A stretch of 64,000 nucleotides of DNA from contig NZ_SPNT01000006.1 in assembly GCF_004959855.1 (NCBI RefSeq), positions 124,001 through 188,000 of the forward strand, given 5' to 3'. Positions 8,921 to 16,568 of the stretch are shown here, piece by piece. This stretch comes from Nitratireductor sp. XY-223. Lineage in GTDB: Bacteria > Pseudomonadota > Alphaproteobacteria > Rhizobiales > Rhizobiaceae. A model generated the notes under the pieces. That model worked only from the letters and a program-made list of their open reading frames with translations, was not told where the DNA came from and did not search any database. The position numbers and the translations under genes are program-made. Numbering within the stretch: position 1 is the first letter of the stretch; the number at the start of each line of letters is the position of its first letter.

Positions 8921-9826
8921 ATGTCGCTTCGCTTCCGCCAGCTGCAGGCCTTCCACGCCATCGTCGAAACCGGCACGGTGACCGGCGCGGCGGAACAGCT
9001 CGGCATATCGCAGCCCGGCATCTCCAATCTCCTGTCGCAGCTTGAGCGGCAGACGCGCCTTAAGCTTTTCGAGCGGTCGAAAGGCCGGCTGGTGCCGACG
9101 CCGGAGGCCGGCGTCCTCTTCCAGGAAGTGGATACGGTCGTTCGCGGCCTCGATCACGTCGCGCAGGCGGTGTCCGATCTGCAGAACAAGCAGGCGGGCC
9201 AGTTGCAGGTCGCCTCGCCGCACGCATTGTCCTTCGGTTTCATGCCGAAGCTGATCGCGCGGTTCGCTAAGGACCGCCCCGACATGTCGATCTCTTTTCA
9301 GTCGCAGTATTCGACGAAGATCCAGGAATGGGTGCTTGCCGGTCTTTTCGAAATAGGCGTGTGCGAGATGCCGCTGATCTATGATGCTTTCGACAGCCAC
9401 GTCGTGCAGGTGGAGACCCTGCTCGCGATGCCCGAGGACAGTCCGCTGGCGCGTCACGAGGTACTGACGCCCGATCTTCTCGTTGGCGAGCCGTTCATCG
9501 TCATGGGGCCGGACCACATGACCCATCGGCGGACGCGCGAGGTGTTTCACACGGCCGGCGTGCCGTGGCGCACAAAGGTGCACACGCATCTTTTCAAGAA
9601 TGTCCTCAGCTTCGTCCAGGAGGGCATGGGCGTCGCGCTTCTCGATCCGTTCACGCTGCATTTCGACTTCGAGGGCGGCTTTGTCACCCGGCCGTTCAGA
9701 CCGGCGGTTCTGCTCGACCTTGCCGTCATCACGTCGCGAGCCCGGCCGCTGTCGGCGCTCGGCCGCCAGTTTCTGGACATGCTGCTCGATGAGCTCCGGC
9801 TCCATACCGTTCCGCAAGGCGGGTAG
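8921..9826 (+). CDS. LysR family transcriptional regulator
   Basis: 301 residues from the ATG at 8921 (a GTG at 8906 in frame would add five residues). The winged helix-turn-helix occupies residues 2-60 (LRFRQLQAFHAIVETGTVTGAAEQLGISQPG...), followed by a periplasmic-binding-protein-like effector domain. Divergently transcribed from the DadA-like/TRAP genes over about 160 bases, the classical layout for a LysR regulator of the neighbouring pathway; the effector would be the substrate or an intermediate. Convergent with the thiamine-diphosphate enzyme gene, with 47 bases between the stops. Confidence 0.93.
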   Translation: MSLRFRQLQAFHAIVETGTVTGAAEQLGISQPGISNLLSQLERQTRLKLFERSKGRLVPTPEAGVLFQEVDTVVRGLDHVAQAVSDLQNKQAGQLQVASPHALSFGFMPKLIARFAKDRPDMSISFQSQYSTKIQEWVLAGLFEIGVCEMPLIYDAFDSHVVQVETLLAMPEDSPLARHEVLTPDLLVGEPFIVMGPDHMTHRRTREVFHTAGVPWRTKVHTHLFKNVLSFVQEGMGVALLDPFTLHFDFEGGFVTRPFRPAVLLDLAVITSRARPLSALGRQFLDMLLDELRLHTVPQGG

Positions 9827-9873
9827 CAAGGGACGTCCAAGAAGCTGGTCGGCAAAGCGCTGCATGGCTGCGG

Positions 9874-11565
9874 TCATCCCATCCAGCGCCGCACCGGCGC
9901 GTTGGCTTCCTCGAGCGGCTGGCAGATGACATCGACCAGCGACGGGCCGTCGTGGTTCACCGCTTCCGTCAGAACACGCTCCAGGTCCTGCGGATCCTCG
10001 ACCCGCCAGGATTTGACGCCGTAGGCGGCGGCGACCGCGGCCTGGTCCGTGCGGCTGAAATCGACATTGTAGTAGCGGGCGTCCGTATCGGCGTGCTGGC
10101 TGGCCTTGATCCAGCCGAAATTCGAGTTGGAAAAGACAATGTAGGTGATCGGCGCACGGGCGCGGCACACGGTCTCGAGCTCGCCGCAGGTGAAGCCGAA
10201 GGAGCCGTCGCCCATCATGGCGACGATCTTGCTGGAGGGACGGCCGTACCAGGCGCCGAGGGCCGCCGAGAGCGAGTACCCCAAAGCGCCGTGGGCACGG
10301 TTGGTGATGAAGTAGCGGCCCTCCTTCGGCTGGCGGTAGTAGGCGGAGTAATAGGGGCAACTGGTGCCGGGATCGGACAGCACCGTGGCGTCCTCGGGCA
10401 GGACCTTCATCATCGCGTCGATGACCCGCTCGGGGCGCATCGGCCGCTCGCCGCTTTGCGCAAGCCGGTCGAAGATCGCGAATTTGCGGCGCTTGATATC
10501 GGCGATCGCCTCGGCGCCGCCGAAGGTGTCGGATCCCTGGCCGCGGCGGTCGAGTTCCGCGTTGACGGCGGCGAGCGACAGCTTCAGATCGCCGCACACG
10601 CCCACTTCCGGCTCGTAATTGGCGCCGATGACCATCGGGTCGCTGTCGAAATGGACGATGCGGGCGCCAAGCTTCGGCGCTTCCCAGCGGGAGGTGGTGG
10701 TTGAGCCGGCACGGCAGCCCATGAAGACCACCAGATCGGCGGCTTCCATCAGTTCCCAGGTCTCGTCCGTGCCGCCGTTCGAGCCGACCACGCCGAGGCA
10801 GTTCGGGTGGGTGTCGGCAAGCGAGCCCTGGCCTGAGATCGAGGTGGCAACAGGTATGTCGAGGCGCCTCGCCAGGCGGTCGAGCTCGTCCATTGCGCCG
10901 GCGATAACGACACCGCCGCCGCAGACGATGAGCGGGTTCTTTGCCGAAAGGATCGCGTCGATGGCCGCTTCCGCAGCCCCGGGCTCTGGCGCTGCGCGGT
11001 AGGCCGGATAGGTCTTCAGCTTGCCGTCGGCCCACACGTCCTCCGGGTCGACCGCGTCGTACTGGATATCGTAGGGCAGGCCGAGATGGGCGGCGCCCGG
11101 CCGCCCGGTCGTCATGGCCCGGAAGGCGGCGCGCACCATGCGCGGGATATGATCGGCGCGGCGGATGACGGTGTTCCACTTGGTGAGCGGGCGCATCAGC
11201 GCTTCCTGGTCCAGCTCCGTCAGCGGGTACTTGCCGTAAGAGGCGACGGAGATGTCCGTGGTTATGCCGAGCACGGCGTAGGAGGATTCGCTTGCCTCGA
11301 TGAGGCCTGGGATAATGTAGGTCGCGCCGCCGCCGGACGGCCCCTCGCACACGCCGACGCGCCCCGTCACCCGCGAATAGGCGTCGGCCATATAGGTGGC
11401 CGAACGCTCGTCGCGCGTCAGCACATGGTTGATGCCGTGGTCGAGCCGGTAAAGCGCGTCGTAGAAGGGCAGGGTGGTGTCGCCGCAGAGTCCGAATATG
11501 TGCTGAACGCCGTGCGCCTCCAGCATGCGCACCATGGCCTCGGCGCCGTTGAGGGTGTTCGTCAC
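9874..11565 (-). CDS. Thiamine diphosphate-dependent enzyme (acetolactate synthase-like family)
   Basis: 563 residues from a GTG at 11565, preferred over in-frame upstream starts because AAGGAC lies 10 bases before it and the N-terminus VTNTLNGAEAMVRMLEAHGV is that of the family. Three domains: N-terminal pyrimidine domain with the activating Glu in TRDERSATYMADAYSR, central domain (LIVCGGGVVIAGAMDELDRL), and C-terminal PP domain with the metal-binding GDGSFGF...NSNFG motif. The family decarboxylates 2-oxo acids or joins the active aldehyde to an acceptor; which of these applies cannot be told. The Asp/Glu-rich stretches typical of true IlvB are not preserved, so a catabolic lyase or decarboxylase is more likely than branched-chain biosynthesis. 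Divergent from a GntR regulator. Confidence 0.85.
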   Translation of the reverse strand: MTNTLNGAEAMVRMLEAHGVQHIFGLCGDTTLPFYDALYRLDHGINHVLTRDERSATYMADAYSRVTGRVGVCEGPSGGGATYIIPGLIEASESSYAVLGITTDISVASYGKYPLTELDQEALMRPLTKWNTVIRRADHIPRMVRAAFRAMTTGRPGAAHLGLPYDIQYDAVDPEDVWADGKLKTYPAYRAAPEPGAAEAAIDAILSAKNPLIVCGGGVVIAGAMDELDRLARRLDIPVATSISGQGSLADTHPNCLGVVGSNGGTDETWELMEAADLVVFMGCRAGSTTTSRWEAPKLGARIVHFDSDPMVIGANYEPEVGVCGDLKLSLAAVNAELDRRGQGSDTFGGAEAIADIKRRKFAIFDRLAQSGERPMRPERVIDAMMKVLPEDATVLSDPGTSCPYYSAYYRQPKEGRYFITNRAHGALGYSLSAALGAWYGRPSSKIVAMMGDGSFGFTCGELETVCRARAPITYIVFSNSNFGWIKASQHADTDARYYNVDFSRTDQAAVAAAYGVKSWRVEDPQDLERVLTEAVNHDGPSLVDVICQPLEEANAPVRRWMG

Positions 11566-11624
11566 GCTTTGATTGTCCTTCTTCGCCTGGGCAGCAGGAT
11601 TTCGCAAACTCGGCCCTTGCCGAA

Positions 11625-11665
11625 CTTCATACAGAATTGTATACAGCATCTTATGCAGAAGTGAA
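11625..11665. promoter_or_regulatory. Candidate GntR/FCD operator region
   Basis: The 180-base gap between the thiamine-diphosphate enzyme gene (leftward) and the GntR gene (rightward) holds TTGTATACAG (11637-11646), with the palindrome TGTATACA at 11638-11645, flanked by CTTCATACAG and CTTATGCAGAAG, which are partly inverted copies. Short AT-rich palindromes of this kind are the usual targets of FCD-type GntR regulators. The gene beside it encodes one. Confidence 0.55.
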
Positions 11666-11744
11666 GACAAAAAATTTGCGGCGGTTCAAAAAATGTGTCA
11701 TCTCATGAAGGTCCGGGCGGATGATGATCAGTGAGGTGTTGGAC

Positions 11745-12443
11745 ATGAGCAAAGCGAGCAGCAGCGTCGACCGGGTCTATGACCGGGTCAGGCACATGGC
11801 TGCGAACTTTGAGTTCAAGCCCGACGAGCGCATCAACGAGAGCGCGCTGTCCTTGAAGCTCGGCGCCAGCCGCACGCCGCTGCGGGAGGCCCTGAACCGG
11901 CTCGTCGCGGAGGGATTCCTTACCTTCCAGAACGGCCGCGGGTTCTTCTGCCGCTCGCTCAGTCCCGAAAAGATCGTTGACCTCTACGAGGCGCGCCAGG
12001 CGATCGAGTGCGAAGCGCTTCGGCGGTCCGTCACGCGGGCGTCGGACGAGGAGATTGCCGCCGTCGTCGCCTATCTCGACGAGACGGAACCGCGCTACAA
12101 CACCAGCAAATCGACCGTGGAGGTCCTTGAAATGGACGAGGATTTCCACATCCGGCTGGCCGAGCTTTCGAAGAACACCGAACTAGTGCGGCTGTTGCGC
12201 AACATCAATGACCGGATCCGCTATGTCCGGCTGGTCGACCTGAAGATGATCCTCGCCAAGAAACAGATCGCCAAAAACAAGGGCGCGAAGCTATCCGCGC
12301 ACAGGGTCATTCTCAATGCGCTGGCGGCGCGCGACGGGGAAGGCGCCGTCGCCGCGATGCGCAGCCACATCGAACGCAGGCGCGAGGAGGCGACCGAGGC
12401 CGTCCGTATCGCCTATTCGCAGCTTTATGTCCCGGCGGACTGA
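11745..12443 (+). CDS. GntR family regulator with FCD effector domain
   Basis: 232 residues from the ATG at 11745, preceded by GTGAGG eight bases upstream; an in-frame ATG at 11721 has no such site. The winged helix covers about residues 10-75 (INESALSLKLGASRTPLREALNRLVAEGFL). The C-terminal all-helical FCD domain has the metal or ligand residues of the family: the Asp/His of EDFHIRLAEL and the two late His residues in SAHRVILNAL and RSHIERRR. Regulators of this type repress sugar-acid, hydroxy-acid and amino-acid pathways. It is divergent from the thiamine-diphosphate enzyme and 35 bases upstream of the racemase-like gene, and so probably controls both. Confidence 0.92.
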   Translation: MSKASSSVDRVYDRVRHMAANFEFKPDERINESALSLKLGASRTPLREALNRLVAEGFLTFQNGRGFFCRSLSPEKIVDLYEARQAIECEALRRSVTRASDEEIAAVVAYLDETEPRYNTSKSTVEVLEMDEDFHIRLAELSKNTELVRLLRNINDRIRYVRLVDLKMILAKKQIAKNKGAKLSAHRVILNALAARDGEGAVAAMRSHIERRREEATEAVRIAYSQLYVPAD

Positions 12444-12478
12444 TCCGCATTTAAGGGAAACCCCGAGGGAGAATATGC

Positions 12479-13234
12479 ATGTCCGTCGAATTCGGTGGAA
12501 AAACGGTCTATGGCGCCAATGTCGGCATCATGATGCTGGAAACGCAGTTTCCGCGCATCCATGGCGATATCGCCAACGCCTACACGTGGCCGTTCCCGGT
12601 GCAGTACCGGATCGTGCGCGGCGCAACGCCCGACAAGGTGGTGCGCAACAATCCGCTGGAACTGGTCGATCACTTTATCGACGCGGCCAGGGACCTGGTC
12701 GCCTCCGGCTGCGACGGGCTGACCACCAATTGCGGCTTTCTCGCCCTCATCCAGGACAGGGTTTCCGAGGCGGTGCCTGTGCCGGTTGCGACCTCGTCCC
12801 TGATGCAGATCCCGCTGGTCCGGCAGATGCTGCCGCGCGGCAAACGCGTCGGCGTGATCACCATATCGAAGACCAATCTGTCGGAAGCGCATCTGCGCGC
12901 CGCCAATGCGCCGCTCGACACGCCGATTGTCGGAACCGACAACGGCCGCGCCTTTACCCACGGCATCCTCGACGACCAGCCGAGCATCGACTTCGCCGCC
13001 TGCCGGCTCGACCTGCTCGATGCGGCGCGCGAACTTGTTACCACCCATGACGATATCGGCGCCATCGTGCTCGAATGCACGAACATGACGCCCTATGCGC
13101 TCGATATCCGCAAGCTGACCGGTCTTCCGGTCTTTTCGATCTACAGTTTCGTGCGCTGGTTCCACCAGGGGCTGGTGCCGGACCGGTTCGAGTTGCGCCT
13201 CGACGATCCGATGCTGGAACTGGCGGGGCGTTAA
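12479..13234 (+). CDS. Aspartate/glutamate/hydantoin racemase family protein
   Basis: 251 residues, one domain pair. Two catalytic Cys are visible in the expected places: GLTTNCGFLAL (about residue 83) and IVLECTNMTPYA (about residue 199). This pair performs proton removal and return in the Asp/Glu racemase superfamily, which also includes hydantoin racemase, maleate isomerase and arylmalonate decarboxylase. Follows the GntR gene by 35 bases on the same strand, so the two probably form an operon. Together with the DadA-like dehydrogenase and TRAP transporter it suggests handling of a chiral amino acid or related acid, but the reaction is not determined by sequence. Confidence 0.85.
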   Translation: MSVEFGGKTVYGANVGIMMLETQFPRIHGDIANAYTWPFPVQYRIVRGATPDKVVRNNPLELVDHFIDAARDLVASGCDGLTTNCGFLALIQDRVSEAVPVPVATSSLMQIPLVRQMLPRGKRVGVITISKTNLSEAHLRAANAPLDTPIVGTDNGRAFTHGILDDQPSIDFAACRLDLLDAARELVTTHDDIGAIVLECTNMTPYALDIRKLTGLPVFSIYSFVRWFHQGLVPDRFELRLDDPMLELAGR

Positions 13235-13240
13235 CACGCG

Positions 13241-14212
13241 TCAGCCCAGCTTGCCACCCATTTCCTCGTCGATGTGGATGCGGATGATCTCGTCGATCGA
13301 CCCGTCGGCGACAAAGCCCAGTTTCGTTGCCCTTTCGGCGTTGAAATCGCGCGGCCAGCCGCTGACCAGGCGGTCGACCAGTTCGTCGGGCGCCTCGCGG
13401 ATGAGCGCCGACCGGTTTTCGCCCGCGACACGGTCGAGCGCGGCGATCATTTCAGCGACGGTGACGGACACGCCCGGCATGGTCAGCGCGCGGCGCGGGC
13501 CGACGGCCTGTGTGTCGATCGTCGCCGCGTGAACGAGGAAGCCGGCGGCCGTGCGCGGGCTGACCAACCAGTGGCGCACGTCGCGCGAAACCGGCAGGAC
13601 GGCCTCCTTGCCGGCGAGCGGCTCGCGCAGGATGTTGGAAAAGAACCCGGAGGCCGCCTTGTTGGGCCGGCCTGGCCGCACCACCACGGTCGGCAGGCGA
13701 ATGGCGAGGCCGTCGAAGAAGCCCTTGCGGCTGTAATCCGCCAACAGCAATTCGCAACAGGCCTTCTGCGTGCCGTAGGAGGACAGCGGTGCGCTGAGGA
13801 ACTCGTCGCCGATCTTTTCGGGAAACGGCGCGCCGAAAACGGCAATCGACGAACTGAAGACCAGACGCGGCATGTATTGCAGCGCACGCACCGCCTCGAA
13901 CAGGCGCTGGGTACCCTCAAGGTTGATGCGGTATCCCTTGTCGAAATCTGTTTCGGCCTCGCCGGAGACGACCGCCGCGAGGTGGAAAATGACGTCGGGC
14001 CTGTCCGCCACCAGGCGCTCGGCCTCGCCCGGGACGGACAGATCGCCGGCCCCGGTTTCGACCGGAAACCGCGCATCGGGCAATTCGGGCGGGACGATAT
14101 CATATAGCCTCAAAGCATCGATGGCCTGGCCGCCGAGTTCAGCGTCGGCACAGAGCCGTGCAACGAACTTCTGTCCGACCATGCCGGCGGCGCCGATGAT
14201 GAGGATCTTCAT
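13241..14212 (-). CDS. denD: NAD-dependent epimerase/dehydratase family protein, D-erythronate dehydrogenase-like
   Basis: 323 residues, extended short-chain dehydrogenase. Starts directly with the NAD-binding motif MKILIIGAAGMVGQ. The catalytic YxxxK is YGTQK (within SSYGTQKACCELLL), and the central SSSIAVFG supplies the Ser/Thr. Length and the RLPTVVVRPGRPNKAASGFFSNI block match the D-erythronate dehydrogenase (DenD) group, which oxidises C2 of four-carbon aldonates to 2-oxo acids. Convergent with the racemase-like gene (6 bases between stops). Assignment to DenD is by similarity of sequence pattern; true denD operons carry a kinase (DenK/OtnK) and OtnC/OtnI, none of which is present, so the substrate may differ. 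Confidence 0.78.
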   Translation of the reverse strand: MKILIIGAAGMVGQKFVARLCADAELGGQAIDALRLYDIVPPELPDARFPVETGAGDLSVPGEAERLVADRPDVIFHLAAVVSGEAETDFDKGYRINLEGTQRLFEAVRALQYMPRLVFSSSIAVFGAPFPEKIGDEFLSAPLSSYGTQKACCELLLADYSRKGFFDGLAIRLPTVVVRPGRPNKAASGFFSNILREPLAGKEAVLPVSRDVRHWLVSPRTAAGFLVHAATIDTQAVGPRRALTMPGVSVTVAEMIAALDRVAGENRSALIREAPDELVDRLVSGWPRDFNAERATKLGFVADGSIDEIIRIHIDEEMGGKLG

Positions 14213-14290
14213 TCCGGGCTCCTAGCCGTTCACAGGGCGCTTACGGGGTTTTGATTTGGCCGGGGCAGGTGTGGCCGATAGGGTTGCGCC

Positions 14291-14824
14291 ATGAAACGGA
14301 TATTACTTGCACTGGTGTTCACCGCAACCGCGCTGGCGGGAGCCGCTGCGTCGGACAAGACCGCGACCTGGCAGCAACTGCATGCGCTGGTCGCCAAGGC
14401 GCCGGCGATTGCCGCAAGCGACGATTACCGGCCGACCGAGAACGGCCCGGTCGTTGTCACTTTCTTCGCGTCCTGGTGCCCGCCATGCACGGACGAGTTC
14501 AAACATCTCAACAGCATCGCCGAAAGCGGCGAATACGGCGACGCACAGATCATCGCGATCAATCTCTACGAGGATTTCGGCGGGGTGAAGAACCCGCAGC
14601 GCATGGCCCGCTTCATCGACCGCACCGCTCCGCGGTTCCCGTTGCTGAAGGGATCGGAGGACATCCGCAAGGCCTTCGGCAATATCGACCGGATCCCGAC
14701 GGTCGTGGTCTACGGACGTTCGGGCGGCGAGGTCTGGCGCTTCGTCCACGAGCGCAACGCGGTGAAAACCCATGCCACGGAGGCCGAACTCGTCGAGGCC
14801 CTGACGCAGGCGCGGGCGCAGTAG
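14291..14824 (+). CDS. TlpA-like thiol:disulfide oxidoreductase, exported
   Basis: 177 residues. Signal peptide over residues 1-20 (MKRILLALVFTATALAGAAA). Thioredoxin fold with the redox motif WCPPC at residues 62-66 and the cis-Pro in RIPTVVVYGRSG. CPPC is common in TlpA/ResA-type periplasmic proteins that keep cysteines of cytochromes or other exported proteins reduced. Monocistronic; convergent with the DUF1127 gene. Partner unknown. Confidence 0.87.
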   Translation: MKRILLALVFTATALAGAAASDKTATWQQLHALVAKAPAIAASDDYRPTENGPVVVTFFASWCPPCTDEFKHLNSIAESGEYGDAQIIAINLYEDFGGVKNPQRMARFIDRTAPRFPLLKGSEDIRKAFGNIDRIPTVVVYGRSGGEVWRFVHERNAVKTHATEAELVEALTQARAQ

Positions 14825-14835
14825 GATCTTACTGA

Positions 14836-15045
14836 CTACTCGTCGATGCCGTTCAGGTCCCAGAAGGGGCGGTTGGCTTCCTTTTCGACGTCTTCCCGCG
14901 TCAGGCCGATATCTTCCAGGTCTTCGCGGTTAAGTGCGCGCAAGGCCTGCCGCTGTCGCCACACAGACAGATAAAGGCGAAGGGGTTTTGGCCGTTTCGG
15001 CGAAACGGCGGCGAATCGCAGGCTGCTGAGGATGGCGTGGATCAT
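14836..15045 (-). CDS. DUF1127 small basic protein
   Basis: 69 residues from the ATG at 15045; the frame stays open upstream but the family begins about here. The C-terminal half carries the DUF1127 signature, RQRQALRALNREDLEDIGLTREDVEKEANRPFW (Arg-rich helix, then LxDIGLTRxDxxxEA). Small DUF1127 proteins of alphaproteobacteria are linked to phosphate and RNA turnover and stress responses, but the role of this one is unknown. Confidence 0.82.
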   Translation of the reverse strand: MIHAILSSLRFAAVSPKRPKPLRLYLSVWRQRQALRALNREDLEDIGLTREDVEKEANRPFWDLNGIDE

Positions 15046-15184
15046 CGTTCCGGCTCTCGGGTTCGGCCGGTTCCCGGCCGTCATCTGAAAAGACATGGTT
15101 CGAGAACGCATATGGCCGACCGGCGCGGCGGATACCTGAAAGGGATGTGAAAAAGACCTGAAACTGGTCAAATGCGCGGTGCGG

Positions 15185-15568
15185 TTAGGGCCCGGTTTCG
15201 GGCGTGTCCTGGCTGAATATGTTGATCCAGCCCGATGGCGCGCGTTGCCAGATGGAACTCACATACATGGTTTCCGGACCGGTTGCGCCGATGCGCCGGA
15301 ACGTGGCGCGGTAGGACAGAAGCGCATGCTCCTCGCCCAACTCACGCATGTGAAATCGGCTCAGATCGTAGGCTGCGATGCTGGGGCCGTCCGCGAGCTG
15401 GCCGACATGATCGGTTTTGCCCGCGAAACCGTCCGCATAGACACCGAGGAAGTCATCCGAAAGGGCCGCGGCGTCGGACTCGGCATCGCCGCGCTTCAGC
15501 GCCTCCCAGACCGCGATCTCGCAGGTCTTCAGTTCCTCGATCAACGCGCCGGCATCGGATTCCTGCAT
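15185..15568 (-). CDS. DUF4440/SnoaL-like (NTF2 fold) protein
   Basis: 127 residues, a single cone-like NTF2-fold domain. The pattern LIEELKTCEIAVWEALKRGD then LSDDFLGVYADG and YRATFRRIG...MYVSSIWQRAPSGW is typical of DUF4440 proteins, where an Asp or His pocket may bind a small molecule. No catalytic residues can be assigned. Divergent from the MerR regulator gene, with 123 bases between them that include a palindrome. Confidence 0.75.
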   Translation of the reverse strand: MQESDAGALIEELKTCEIAVWEALKRGDAESDAAALSDDFLGVYADGFAGKTDHVGQLADGPSIAAYDLSRFHMRELGEEHALLSYRATFRRIGATGPETMYVSSIWQRAPSGWINIFSQDTPETGP

Positions 15569-15658
15569 CGGAAAACACCTGTCTTTTACCGTGGTGTGGC
15601 AAGGATAGCGTGCGGCTGGCGCGCGGGAAAAGCCGTTTCATTGACGAAAGGGCTTGAA

Positions 15659-15675
15659 CCTGACGTTGCGTCAGG
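15659..15675 (+). promoter_or_regulatory. MerR-type operator in promoter of the MerR-TipAS gene
   Basis: Perfect palindrome CCTGACG-TTG-CGTCAGG, 17 bases before the MerR start codon, following TTGAAC at 15654-15659, a plausible -35. The MerR family binds such dyads within overlong (19-20 base) spacers and twists the promoter into shape on effector binding. Position is right for self-regulation. Confidence 0.75.
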
Positions 15676-15691
15676 GTGTAGGGAGGGTGCC

Positions 15692-16459
15692 ATGTCACGA
15701 ATGAAGCTGCATACCGTCGGTCAACTGGCCAGGCGCTCGGGCGTTACGGTGCGGACCCTGCACCATTACGATGCGATCGGCCTGCTGACACCGGCCGCAC
15801 GATCTCCCAACGGGCGCCGGCTCTATGACAGGGACAATGCACTGCGGCTGCAGCAGATCATGCTGTACCGCACGCTCGGCCTTTCGCTCGACGAGATCGC
15901 CCGGATCCTCGACGATCCGGGCTTCGACCGCCACGACGCGCTGCTGGCGCAGCGTCAGGCGGTCGTTGCGCAGATCACGAAAGGCGAAGCCCTCATTCGC
16001 GGCATCGACGAGGCGCTCGCCCTTATCGACAACGCACTGCAAAAGGACATGGACATGGCCACCCTTTTCGGCGGGTTCGACCCGTCAAAATTCGAAGACG
16101 AGGCAAAGGCCCGCTGGGGCGACACGGATGCCTGGCGGGAACAGGCGAAGCGTACGTCGCAATACAGCGCGGAGGACTGGCGCAGCTACCACACGGAACA
16201 CGGGGCCATTTGCGAGCGGCTTGCCGAACTGGCCGCCGCCGGCGCCGCGCCTGACGGTAAGGAGGCGCAAGAAGCGGCGAAGACCTATGCGGCGCTGATC
16301 GACCGTTGGTTTTATCCTTGCGATGCATCGCATCTCGGCCCGCTTGCCGACATGTACGAGGCCGATGTGCGGTTCCAGGAGACCTTCAACGCCTTCGGAG
16401 CGGGCACCGCGGATTTCGTGATCCCGGCGTTTCGGGCCTGCGCGCAATCGGGGGAGTGA
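15692..16459 (+). CDS. MerR family regulator with TipAS antibiotic-recognition domain
   Basis: 255 residues from the ATG at 15692, which has GGGAGG seven bases upstream; the frame is open far upstream without meaning. MerR winged helix at residues 4-75 (LHTVGQLARRSGVTVRTLHHYDAIGLL), coiled dimerisation helix to about 120, then a TipAS domain (RTSQYSAEDWRSYHTEHGAICERL and FYPCDASHLGPLADMY). In TipA the C-terminal domain binds thiopeptides and other hydrophobic drugs and switches the promoter on. No obvious efflux target is adjacent; the palindrome upstream suggests that it regulates itself. Confidence 0.92.
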   Translation: MSRMKLHTVGQLARRSGVTVRTLHHYDAIGLLTPAARSPNGRRLYDRDNALRLQQIMLYRTLGLSLDEIARILDDPGFDRHDALLAQRQAVVAQITKGEALIRGIDEALALIDNALQKDMDMATLFGGFDPSKFEDEAKARWGDTDAWREQAKRTSQYSAEDWRSYHTEHGAICERLAELAAAGAAPDGKEAQEAAKTYAALIDRWFYPCDASHLGPLADMYEADVRFQETFNAFGAGTADFVIPAFRACAQSGE

Positions 16460-16568
16460 CTGTGTCCGCTCGGTCACGATTTCGTGCGCGGTGGCAGGCC
16501 GGGCTTGCAGTTTGCCGAGCACCCGCATATATGCAGCCGACCCACGGCGCAGAACAGAAGGTGATGCA

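Noticed and set aside
8894-11350. Long antisense open frame of about 818 codons covering the LysR and TPP enzyme genes
   Set aside because: High GC content makes opposite frames open. The frames of the LysR and TPP enzyme genes hold recognisable motifs, while this one has an Arg-rich, featureless composition.
13241-14212. Complete D-erythronate catabolic operon
   Set aside because: Only a DenD-like protein is present; the kinase, OtnC and OtnI partners are missing.
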